Positions 42,933 to 51,235 of a stretch of 64,000 bases of DNA are shown here, in pieces (the first letter of the stretch is position 1; every line of letters begins with the position of its first letter). The DNA comes from Aureibaculum flavum. GTDB lineage: Bacteria > Bacteroidota > Bacteroidia > Flavobacteriales > Flavobacteriaceae. The DNA lies in assembly GCF_016406085.1 (NCBI RefSeq), contig NZ_JAEHFJ010000001.1, positions 620,001-684,000 on the forward strand, written 5' to 3'. Both the position numbers and the translations under genes were made by a program. The notes under the pieces were generated by a model. That model worked only from the letters and a program-made list of their open reading frames with translations. It had not been told where the DNA came from and ran no database searches.

Positions 42933-45900
42933 TTAAAAGCTCGCTCTCAACTGAACTGTACCCGTATGAATCGCATTTGCCGTTTCAGATTTTCTACCTA
43001 AATAATTGATGTTTAAATCTAAATATGAAGTAATTCTTTTTTGTAAACTTAAATTCCAAGTATAATTAGTGCCTGGTTGTAAACCTTCTAACATTTGATA
43101 AGCTACTGCTGAGTTTGAATTACCCTCAAATTTATTGAATACCAGATTTATTGAAGAGTTAATGGAATATTTTTGATTCTTAGCAAAAACAAAATTTGCT
43201 CCAAAATTATGAGAAGTTAAGGTTTCAAAATCCCCTAATTGATTGTCTTTACTTTTAAAATGGTACTCCATTTCTAATCGTGAATTTTTACTATACAAAT
43301 AAGATATTTTCGGATTAACTTCTGTATTTTCTAAGGTATAATTACGACTCGTAAATTGTTCTGAAGCACTTTTGTTTTCCGTAAGTGCAGTCTTAAAGTC
43401 AAATAACCAAAATTTACCAACTTTATGGTTAAATAATAATTGATGTGTTTTTAAGGCTTGCTCTTGATCACCAATTGAAAAGGAATTTTTATTCTTTGTC
43501 GTTATATAGGTGTATGTAGTTGAATATTTTTGTTCCCCTCTGTTAAAAAACAAACTGTTTTTTAAATTAAAAGTTAACGACAACACATCATTATTGATAT
43601 TAAACGGATTAATTTCAAAATTTGATCCGTCTCGTTGCTTTTTGCTATCAATCAGTACAAAAGATTGATTGTTAAAATGAGATAAAACTTTTTTTAATCC
43701 TTTTTGGACACTCCAATTAGATGGATAAATAGTTAAGCTTTGACTAAACTTATTTCGATGCGTCTTTACAAAATTGATGGTTGGTAATAATACCCGTACA
43801 TAATTAGCTTCATCTTGAAATTGTGCCGTTTCAAATTCATCCAATTCTTGTATACCATTACCGTTATAATCATTCCATGTATAAAAACCGAGTCCAGTAT
43901 CTACTTGAATATAGCTATATTCTTGTTGTGGTAAATTACCTGAGTTGGTTTCATACACTGTTTGCAATGTGATGGCATTTTTAAATAATTGTTGGCGATA
44001 TGATAGTCTCGAATTTAAAGATTCCTCTTTCGTTGATTTTAATCCCGAAGCCTCGGGAGAGTTCTCATGATTTACGGTTCTGTAATTGACAAACAGAGAT
44101 AAATTCGCCGTTGCATTTTGAATTAATTGTGATCTTAAAAAATAAGTATTGGCCTTATTTATACGTTCCAATTGATTGTTTTGTAAACTATCTGTGGTTC
44201 TATACTTATAACCCAATTCTGCATAAACTTTAGCGGTATCTCCTACGCCAACATAGGCCTCAGATTCTATATATTTATGACTTAAACTAGAAAGTGTATT
44301 AGTCAATTTATCTTTACGCTCATTACTTTCACTGTTTAATCTTGCCCCTACCCAACTTTTATTAAAATGCTGTTTTACATCTACATAACCTCTAAAAAAT
44401 TCAGTTTCAGTAAGGTCTGAATCGTTATTTAAGTAACTACTATTAATATTTATTTTTGTTTTATTATATTTCAAATCACTTAAAAAGTTATGTTTTGTTC
44501 CTGAATAATTTTCGCTAAAATTCAACCAGTCAAATTCATACATCATTTTTCCTTTTTCAGGATTTGTATAATTTAAACTTGCAGATAAATACTGTTGATT
44601 CCCGAGTGGATTAATTAAATCCCAATCACGTGCAAACTCTATATTTCTAAAACGTTCAATAGTTTTAAAATCTTGTTGAATAAACTCATAATCGACATTA
44701 CTATTTAATTTCCATTTTCCATCAGTTAATAGTTGTTGCCAATTTAACTTAGCCGCAACCCCTTTATTATCAGAGTCGTTATTTGATGAAAAAAGGTTCT
44801 TGTCATTAACACTATAGGCAACTTCAGAATTAAAACTCGTTTTCAAACTAGGGTTATAACTCAAGTTCATTACTGCTATTTGTAATTTCTCAGGAGCTAC
44901 TAGTTGTATAATAGGTTCATAGTCACCTTGCATAACTCCATTTACTGGAGTAAGAAATTCGTAAATTCGACCCGAAGCTATGGTCGTTTGAATTTGATAA
45001 TTACCATTATTGGCACCTACATACGTAAATCTTACATTAAATAAATTATCATTTTCATCATTAGAAAACACAAAAACTTCTTCACTATTTTGGAATTCCT
45101 TTTTATATAGAATTTTATGTTCTTCATAAACATCAGCGTAAGCTGAAGAAACATTCATTTGAGCAGTATCATCGCCTGCTAAGGAAATAATTTGTTTTTG
45201 ACTGTTACTTAAATCTTGCTGTAAAGGCTGATTTTTAGCATCATTTTCATTATAAAAATTAAAGCCTATCTTAAATTTATCGGTTTCATATGCAGCTCCA
45301 TTATAGGTCACAAACCGTGTGTAATTTTGATCAGCAAATTGATATTCTATAACTATTCGCATATCTGCAGTTATCGGATAAGTTGGCATAAACGTAACTT
45401 CTGCTGTGTTATAATCAATAACATAATCATTGTTTTCACCGCGTTTTAGTAAAACACCATTTATAAAAACGCGTTCAGAACCAGAAATTAATAGAATGTA
45501 CTGCTCTGCCAAAGTCCCATTATTTGAACCTGTAATTTTATAAGGGCCTTGGTTACCTTCTTGACCTAAAATCTGATTTTGGCTAAATTGACCTCTAACC
45601 AATGCACCTGACGCAAATAAATTTACATCACTTTCTTCATTTTCTAAATTCACATCAAGTTGAAGTCCCGCCACTTTTTTGTTAAATCTTAAAAATTGAC
45701 TTTCTGTATTTTGTAAATTAATATCTCCTGCAGTTATACTCCAATCATCACTAAAAAGTTCAATAAACACACGATCAAACTCATCTAAACGCTGGGTATA
45801 ACCATTATTTTGTAAAGGAATATTACTATCTGTAATCGAAGCTCTTAATTGAACTTTATCTGATAACCGACCTGAAATCTGTAAATCTAAATTTGAATTA

Positions 45901-46361
45901 ACGGTAGCATCTTGGTTATTACCAACAGTTACCCCTCTTGATATACTCCCACTCGTATTTAATCCATCAAAAGGAGTAAAAGTTTTATTTTTAGTGCTGC
46001 TTTTTACACTATATAACCGTGATAAATCTGTCGATTTCGGTACTATCAATCGTTTATCAAAAACGGAATAGGTTTTGGTTAAAAACGTAGGAAGAGCATT
46101 GTATTCAATTGTAATTGTTGGGTATTTCAAATGATCTAAAATCAATATAGAAGTCGCAAAATCAACCTTGTAATTAATACTATCTAGTTGCTGTTTTAAG
46201 TTATCAAATACTTTAAAATTATAAGGGCTAATACTAATTGAATCAATTTGTATTGTATCTGAAACGACTTGAAATGTTTTCGATTTATAACGCTCAGCCC
46301 CTTCTTGAGCGTACGCAAAAGAACCAAATAAAATAACAATTATGCAAATGAATTTATTCAC
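42933..46361 (-). CDS. Very large outer membrane beta-barrel protein of unknown function
   Basis: A 1142-residue exported protein starting at GTG 46361 (GTGAATAAA), with signal peptide MNKFICIIVILFGSFAYA. After a ~120-residue periplasmic part comes SGSISRGVTVGNNQDATVNSNLDLQISGRL-type sequence, then a series of strands with alternating polar and hydrophobic residues to the C-terminus, which ends TVQLRASF (aromatic end, BAM signal). The domain order and repeated AGDINLQN/DFVYN-like blocks are conserved among Bacteroidota, but I know no function. Not a TonB receptor: no plug or TonB box seen. Confidence 0.83.
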   Translation of the reverse strand: MNKFICIIVILFGSFAYAQEGAERYKSKTFQVVSDTIQIDSISISPYNFKVFDNLKQQLDSINYKVDFATSILILDHLKYPTITIEYNALPTFLTKTYSVFDKRLIVPKSTDLSRLYSVKSSTKNKTFTPFDGLNTSGSISRGVTVGNNQDATVNSNLDLQISGRLSDKVQLRASITDSNIPLQNNGYTQRLDEFDRVFIELFSDDWSITAGDINLQNTESQFLRFNKKVAGLQLDVNLENEESDVNLFASGALVRGQFSQNQILGQEGNQGPYKITGSNNGTLAEQYILLISGSERVFINGVLLKRGENNDYVIDYNTAEVTFMPTYPITADMRIVIEYQFADQNYTRFVTYNGAAYETDKFKIGFNFYNENDAKNQPLQQDLSNSQKQIISLAGDDTAQMNVSSAYADVYEEHKILYKKEFQNSEEVFVFSNDENDNLFNVRFTYVGANNGNYQIQTTIASGRIYEFLTPVNGVMQGDYEPIIQLVAPEKLQIAVMNLSYNPSLKTSFNSEVAYSVNDKNLFSSNNDSDNKGVAAKLNWQQLLTDGKWKLNSNVDYEFIQQDFKTIERFRNIEFARDWDLINPLGNQQYLSASLNYTNPEKGKMMYEFDWLNFSENYSGTKHNFLSDLKYNKTKININSSYLNNDSDLTETEFFRGYVDVKQHFNKSWVGARLNSESNERKDKLTNTLSSLSHKYIESEAYVGVGDTAKVYAELGYKYRTTDSLQNNQLERINKANTYFLRSQLIQNATANLSLFVNYRTVNHENSPEASGLKSTKEESLNSRLSYRQQLFKNAITLQTVYETNSGNLPQQEYSYIQVDTGLGFYTWNDYNGNGIQELDEFETAQFQDEANYVRVLLPTINFVKTHRNKFSQSLTIYPSNWSVQKGLKKVLSHFNNQSFVLIDSKKQRDGSNFEINPFNINNDVLSLTFNLKNSLFFNRGEQKYSTTYTYITTKNKNSFSIGDQEQALKTHQLLFNHKVGKFWLFDFKTALTENKSASEQFTSRNYTLENTEVNPKISYLYSKNSRLEMEYHFKSKDNQLGDFETLTSHNFGANFVFAKNQKYSINSSINLVFNKFEGNSNSAVAYQMLEGLQPGTNYTWNLSLQKRITSYLDLNINYLGRKSETANAIHTGTVQLRASF

Positions 46362-46437
46362 TAAATCGAAGCATTTTAACGGTAAAAATAGGTTTTTTTA
46401 GTGAGTATTATAGTTTAATAAGCAGTACTAGTATTCA

Positions 46438-46470
46438 TGAGATTCCTTCTACGTCGGAATGATAGTTGAT
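46438..46470. repeat. Short palindrome G (AGATTCC...GGAATGA type)
   Basis: GAGATTCC-TTCTACGTC-GGAATGATAG, a degenerate copy of the palindrome type seen at 10092. The 157-base gap 46362-46518 holds no gene. Confidence 0.4.
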
Positions 46471-46518
46471 TTTATCTCAACTTTATACTTACCGTTTTCC
46501 AACCTCGTATATGATACC

Positions 46519-47001
46519 TTAAAATAAAGACTGCTGCTCTGGTGGATTTTCATGCTCTAACAACCAACGTTTCCTCCACAAACCACCTGCGTAGCCCATA
46601 AGTGAACCGTTCGATCCTATAACACGATGACACGGGACAACAATCCACAATGGATTTTTTCCATTAGCGGAAGCTACAGCTCTAATAGCTTTAACATCAC
46701 CTAAGGCTTCACTTTGTTTCTGATAAGATCTTGTTGTTCCGTAGGGAATTTGTTGTAAACTTTGCCAAACTTGCTTTTGAAATTCAGTTCCTTGCGGATT
46801 CAATTTCAAATTAAAAGAATTCCTTTTTTTCTGAAAGTATTCGTCCAACTGTTGTACACAATCTTGAAGACATTTAGGAATTTTAGTTGAGCTTTTATCA
46901 TTACCATCAATAACGGTAATAGAAGAAACACCACTACTATCTCCAACAATTCTGGCCATTCCTATTGGCGTTTTATAATATGTTATGCTTTCAAATTCCA
47001 A
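46519..47001 (-). CDS. ogt: Methylated-DNA--protein-cysteine methyltransferase
   Basis: A 160-residue suicide DNA repair protein that removes O6-alkyl groups from guanine. Acceptor C124 is in VVPCHRVIG; Arg finger region is AIRAVASANGKNP, followed by LMGYAGGLWRKRWLLEHE. The start is TTG at 47001 inside the end of tatD (11-base overlap), giving a normal N-terminus (YYKTPIGMARIVGD). The next ATG, codon 15, would delete conserved sequence. Translationally coupled to tatD. Confidence 0.94.
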   Translation of the reverse strand: MEFESITYYKTPIGMARIVGDSSGVSSITVIDGNDKSSTKIPKCLQDCVQQLDEYFQKKRNSFNLKLNPQGTEFQKQVWQSLQQIPYGTTRSYQKQSEALGDVKAIRAVASANGKNPLWIVVPCHRVIGSNGSLMGYAGGLWRKRWLLEHENPPEQQSLF

Positions 47002-47758
47002 ATACGTATTCTGAATTTTTAGTAGTTATGTTCGCAATTTCTTCAGGGCTCAAGTTATAAATAGTTGCTAGTTTTTCCAAAACATTTATGATGAAACTAC
47101 TTTCATTACGTTTACCGCGATATGGAGTTGGTGCTAAATATGGTGAATCTGTTTCTAAAACAATATGTTTTAAGTCAATTTGATTTAAAAATTGATCTAT
47201 TTTACCATTCTTAAAAGTTACAACACCACCAATACCCAATTTCATATTATAAGAAATTGCTTTTTGTGCTTGTGTTTCATTACCAGTAAAACAATGAAAA
47301 ATTCCTCGTAATTTATCATCATTTTCCTCTTCTAATATTTCGAAAATTTCATCAAAAGCATCTCTACAATGAATCACTATTGGTAAGTCTCTTTGCTTGG
47401 CCCATTTTATTTGAGTCTTAAAAGCGTCTTGCTGTTGTTGTAAAAATGATTTATCCCAATACAAATCAATCCCTATTTCTCCGACAGCATAAAAATTACG
47501 CTTATCAATCCAATCTTTAACCAGTAATAACTCCTCTTTATAATTTTCTTTGACACTTGTGGGGTGTAATCCCATCATCAGAAAGACATTTTTAGGAAAA
47601 TCATGTTCCAATTGAAACATGGCATCATTATAAGTTGAATCAATTGCAGGTATAAAAAAACGAGAAACCCCTGCATCTAAAGCTCTTTGAATCATTTCTA
47701 CGCGATCATCTTTAAATTGATCAGAATATAAATGGGTATGTGTATCAGTAATTATCAT
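46991..47758 (-). CDS. tatD: TatD-family metal-dependent DNase
   Basis: A 255-residue TIM-barrel hydrolase. Metal ligands: DTHTHLY (H7, H9), EIGIDLYWD, VIHCRDA, FHCFTG and ETDSPYLAPTP with the catalytic Asp. Family members have 3'-5' exonuclease activity on DNA with roles in repair of damaged ends. The operon with the alkyltransferase supports a DNA maintenance role. A -7 element lies 18 bases before the ATG. Confidence 0.95.
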   Translation of the reverse strand: MIITDTHTHLYSDQFKDDRVEMIQRALDAGVSRFFIPAIDSTYNDAMFQLEHDFPKNVFLMMGLHPTSVKENYKEELLLVKDWIDKRNFYAVGEIGIDLYWDKSFLQQQQDAFKTQIKWAKQRDLPIVIHCRDAFDEIFEILEEENDDKLRGIFHCFTGNETQAQKAISYNMKLGIGGVVTFKNGKIDQFLNQIDLKHIVLETDSPYLAPTPYRGKRNESSFIINVLEKLATIYNLSPEEIANITTKNSEYVFGI

Positions 47759-47776
47759 TTATAAATTTTAAGATTG

Positions 47777-47784
47777 CAAAGATA
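47777..47784 (-). promoter_or_regulatory. Candidate -7 element for tatD-ogt
   Basis: TATCTTTG on the minus strand, 18 bases upstream of the tatD ATG. Full TAnnTTTG match; -33 not clear. Confidence 0.45.
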
Positions 47785-47835
47785 TGATGTTATGTTAGTT
47801 TTTTATAGTTTAGCACTTCAAAATAAAACGAAGAG

Positions 47836-48177
47836 ATGAAGATTTACCATAACAATCGATGCAGCAAAAGTAGATGTGGACTAGAAATATTAAATAATTC
47901 AAAACAAGATTTTGAGGTGGTTGATTATATTAAGAATCCACTTTCTGAAGATGAAATTAAAGATTTACTAAAAAAATTAAACTTTTCACCTCTTCAATTG
48001 GTTCGGAAAAATGAAGCCATTTGGAAAGAAAATTATAAAGGGAAAGACCTTTCTGATTCTGAAATTATTAAAGCGATGTCAGAGCACCCAAAACTAATTG
48101 AAAGACCAATTGTAGTTAAAGGTGATAAAGCTGTAATAGGGAGACCACCAGAAAATATTTCTGCTTTATTAAAATAA
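47836..48177 (+). CDS. ArsC-family reductase (arsenate reductase/Spx-like)
   Basis: A 113-residue thioredoxin-fold protein of the ArsC/Spx group. C9 in HNNRCSKSRCGLEIL is the catalytic cysteine; an extra C14 is unusual, giving a CxxxxC pair. RPIVVKGDKAVIGRPPE near the end is the conserved cis-Pro/arginine region of glutaredoxin-dependent ArsC. It probably reduces arsenate or acts as a general thiol reductase; no ars operon surrounds it. Confidence 0.88.
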   Translation: MKIYHNNRCSKSRCGLEILNNSKQDFEVVDYIKNPLSEDEIKDLLKKLNFSPLQLVRKNEAIWKENYKGKDLSDSEIIKAMSEHPKLIERPIVVKGDKAVIGRPPENISALLK

Positions 48178-48233
48178 ATTTCTTTAAAATAAACTACCCA
48201 AAAACCACTATTTTTTATTTTATGTTAATGCCT

Positions 48234-48241
48234 TAGCTTTG
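48234..48241 (+). promoter_or_regulatory. Candidate -7 element for the 48260 receptor-like gene
   Basis: TAGCTTTG, 18 bases before the TTG start at 48260, supporting that start. Confidence 0.45.
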
Positions 48242-48259
48242 TGAATAAAGGAAATAGCA

Positions 48260-50683
48260 TTGAAAAAAACAATCTTATTACTTCTGTGTATTACGTTTTC
48301 ATTATCTTCTATAGGCCAAGAGTCTTTGGAAAAGATAACGATTACCGGCAAAGTAATTGACGCTGCCACGAGTAGTCCGATAGAATTTGCGACCATTTCC
48401 TTTAAAAAGGATTCTACTTTATTAGGCACCACTACCAACAAAAAAGGAAATTTCACAATTGATATTCTACCTGATAATTACCTAATAAAAGCTGAATTTA
48501 TATCTTTTGACCCATATATTATAAAAGACAAGAATATATCTGAATCTATTGACCTTGGTACCATTGTTTTGTTTTACAACACAGAAACGTTGAACGAAGT
48601 AGAACTTATAGGAGAACAGCGGCTTACAGAATTTCAAATAGACAAAAAGATATATAGATCATCACAAGATATCTCAAATAATGGAGGTAATGCCTTAGAT
48701 GTATTAAACAATACACCTTCAGTAACTGTTGACCAAGATGGAAATGTAAATATGAGGGGTGCTTCTGCCACTCTTTTAATTGATGGAAAACCTCTTTTTG
48801 GCTTAGGGAATGGATCGGATGTTTTAAGTGCAATGCCCTCAAATAGTATTGAAAGAGTTGAAATTATTACACGTTCTGCAAAATATAGTGCTGAAGGTGG
48901 TGGCGGAATTCTAAATATAATCACTAAAAAAAGAAAAGGTGAAGGATTTAGTGGCTCTTTTGACATTCATGGTGGAGTTCCTGATAATAATGGAGGCTCT
49001 CTATTTTTAAATAAAAGTAATGAAGTTATAAACCTATTTAGTACCATTAGCTTTAACAATGAAAAGAAGATATTACATACCGACATTGACCAAACCTATT
49101 TTGACAATTCTGATAGTGTTTTAGGTTATTTTGAACAAAAAAGAAAAGATAAAAATCAACGAAACAGTTTTTTATTTAGTATTGGAAGTGATATTTATTT
49201 AAACAAAAAAAATAGCATAACCGTCTCATTACTATACAACAATCACAATAAAGATTTTAATTCTCATTTAAATTTAGATGATTTTGATTCACAAAAATCA
49301 ATAAAACAATCGGCTGAAAGAAATGTAAATGACAGAGATGATCTTTCAAAAATAGAAGGCCTATTAAATTACACTAATAAATTCAATGAAGAAGGAGAAA
49401 CATTATCTTTTGATTTTAAATATGGCACAACTGTATCTGATAATAAAGCCAATATTTTAGAAAATATAGTTATACCAAATTATGAAGACAATAAACTAAA
49501 AGTCGATAAAAATCAGAACCTAGAAGATTATTTATTACAGCTAGATTATACCTTACCTTTTAGTGAATACAAAACCCTAGAAATAGGTTATAAAGGTACG
49601 TGTCGTGTTTATGAAAATGATTATAATGTATCTCAAGTCGATCCCAATAATGGCAATTTTACAACTATAGGAGGGTTTACTGATTTAGTAAATTATGATG
49701 AAAAAGTACATGCATTGTTTGCACAATATACTGCAACTCACGGAGGTTTTTCTTATGCATTAGGTCTGCGTTCTGAACTATCCGATGTTTCTATAGGAAC
49801 TAACTCAAGTAATGAGAAATCTAAAAACTATATCGATTTTTTTCCATCGGCATCATTTGGTTACGAATTTGAAAACGAAAGTTATCTTTCCTTAAACTAT
49901 AGCAGATCGATAAATAGACCTGAAATTTATCAAGTGAATCCGTTCATCTCTTTAACTGACGAGCGATATCAATCTGTTGGAAATCCAGATTTAGATCCTT
50001 ATTACACTAATTTTTTGGAACTATTATATGATATGAGTTTCGAGAAATTATTGATAACGTCATCATTATATGCTACATATGCTGAAGAGCAATTTTTAAC
50101 AATCTTACAAAGTGCAGGCCAGAATACTGAAGGGTTAGAAACTTTTAAAAGACTACCTATCAATAGTGGAAATAAACTAAGTTTAGGAGTTGATGTCGAT
50201 ATTACTTACACTCCTTTTAAGGGTCTTAGATTAAATACTTATGTAAGTCCGTACAGAGAAGAAACCACAAACGCTTTAGATAAGGCTTATAATATATCTA
50301 ATACAGTTTGGTATGCTGAAGGTTCTGCATTGGTCACCTTAAACAATGGGCTCCGTTTTGGTGTACAACATTATTATCAATCGCCAATGATAAATGGCTT
50401 GGCTAAATACAGAACGGTCAGCTTTACAAACTTTACTGTTAGTACTTCTCTTTTAAAAAAGAAAGCAATGCTTACTTTTAAAGTTATAGATGCTTTCAAA
50501 ACGAAGGCTTTTACAACACGTACATTGGAAGCAAATAGCAATACCTTAAGAAGTTTAAGATATGACCAACAATTTTCCTTAGCATTTACTTATCAATTTA
50601 AACAAAATGGTAAGAGTAAAAAAGACAGAAGTAAAGAGGTAAAGAAAGATGAATTGGAAGATAAACAAGATTTAAAAATGTAA
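48260..50683 (+). CDS. TonB-receptor-like outer membrane protein (CarboxypepD_reg, plug, OMP_b-brl_3), copy 1
   Basis: An 807-residue outer membrane protein with TTG start and signal peptide MKKTILLLLCITFSLSSIG. A carboxypeptidase-regulatory-like domain (~25-115, ITGKVIDAATSSPIEFATISF) and plug (~120-220, NNTPSVTVDQDGNVNMRGASATLLIDG) lead into a barrel (~400-780, YSRSINRPEIYQVNPF, GNPDLDPYYTN). After the last strand (SLAFTYQFKQ) it has a ~30-residue highly charged tail. It is paralogous to the 51236 protein. No SusD partner is adjacent, so it is not a glycan receptor pair; ligand unknown. Confidence 0.92.
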   Translation: MKKTILLLLCITFSLSSIGQESLEKITITGKVIDAATSSPIEFATISFKKDSTLLGTTTNKKGNFTIDILPDNYLIKAEFISFDPYIIKDKNISESIDLGTIVLFYNTETLNEVELIGEQRLTEFQIDKKIYRSSQDISNNGGNALDVLNNTPSVTVDQDGNVNMRGASATLLIDGKPLFGLGNGSDVLSAMPSNSIERVEIITRSAKYSAEGGGGILNIITKKRKGEGFSGSFDIHGGVPDNNGGSLFLNKSNEVINLFSTISFNNEKKILHTDIDQTYFDNSDSVLGYFEQKRKDKNQRNSFLFSIGSDIYLNKKNSITVSLLYNNHNKDFNSHLNLDDFDSQKSIKQSAERNVNDRDDLSKIEGLLNYTNKFNEEGETLSFDFKYGTTVSDNKANILENIVIPNYEDNKLKVDKNQNLEDYLLQLDYTLPFSEYKTLEIGYKGTCRVYENDYNVSQVDPNNGNFTTIGGFTDLVNYDEKVHALFAQYTATHGGFSYALGLRSELSDVSIGTNSSNEKSKNYIDFFPSASFGYEFENESYLSLNYSRSINRPEIYQVNPFISLTDERYQSVGNPDLDPYYTNFLELLYDMSFEKLLITSSLYATYAEEQFLTILQSAGQNTEGLETFKRLPINSGNKLSLGVDVDITYTPFKGLRLNTYVSPYREETTNALDKAYNISNTVWYAEGSALVTLNNGLRFGVQHYYQSPMINGLAKYRTVSFTNFTVSTSLLKKKAMLTFKVIDAFKTKAFTTRTLEANSNTLRSLRYDQQFSLAFTYQFKQNGKSKKDRSKEVKKDELEDKQDLKM

Positions 50684-50713
50684 AAAGGGGTTGAAAAAAT
50701 CAACCCCTTTTTA
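50682..50713. terminator. Terminator between the 48260 gene and the 54-residue gene
   Basis: AAAAAGGGGTTGA, loop AAAAA, TCAACCCCTTTTT: a perfect 13-bp stem. Works for the plus-strand gene and, with A/T tracts on both sides, probably also for the converging minus-strand gene at 50734. Confidence 0.85.
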
Positions 50714-50733
50714 TAATTTATATATAACTAAAA

Positions 50734-50898
50734 TTATTTTTTATTCTTTTTAGCCTCACGTTTTAACTTTATATTTTCCATTATGGTTCCAAAAAGCCAA
50801 TAAGGTACAATAAAGGTTAAAGAAAATATCAACAACCAAAATCCCATAGTAAATACGCCTAGAAAAATTAAAAATCCTATAAATTGTTGAAATTCCAT
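50734..50898 (-). CDS. Small hydrophobic membrane protein (54 residues)
   Basis: A short frame with ATG at 50898 and stop at 50734. It reads MEFQQFIGFLIFLGVF, TMGFWLLIFSLTFIV, PYWLFGTIMENIK, LKREAKKNKK: one long or two short membrane helices and a strongly basic cytoplasmic tail. A compact, balanced small-protein profile and an adjacent convergent terminator favour a real gene. Family unknown to me. Confidence 0.65.
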   Translation of the reverse strand: MEFQQFIGFLIFLGVFTMGFWLLIFSLTFIVPYWLFGTIMENIKLKREAKKNKK

Positions 50899-51235
50899 AT
50901 TGCCTTCTATTTATTTAATATTTCGTCAAAAATAATATATATTTTTCACATTCTAAAAATAGTTGGCAATTTTTTATGTGAAAAAAGAATTTGAAATATT
51001 CTCTTATTCCTAAAAGCTTCTTTTTTAACTTTTAATTAACAAAGCAACCTCTCGCTAAATCCATTTTTAATCACTGATTAAAAGCGTGTTACACCACTAA
51101 AACTACATTTCACAACTTCATTTTTATCTTAACAATCGTTAACAGTAAATCATATGAACTCCAAAATTAAGTATCTATTTTTGTCAAAATTTAGTAAACG
51201 AAATTCACCCAATAAAAAAGTATCACTTTATAATT
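50899..51235. other. 337-base intergenic region
   Basis: No open frame or repeat of note. It contains a -7-like TATTTTTG at 51176-51183, 52 bases before the downstream start, and several A/T-rich stretches, so it is probably a long promoter/leader for the receptor-like gene. Confidence 0.5.
51176..51183 (+). promoter_or_regulatory. Candidate -7 element for the 51236 gene
   Basis: TATTTTTG, a full TAnnTTTG match; leader would be ~45 bases. -33 TTG not clear. Confidence 0.4.
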
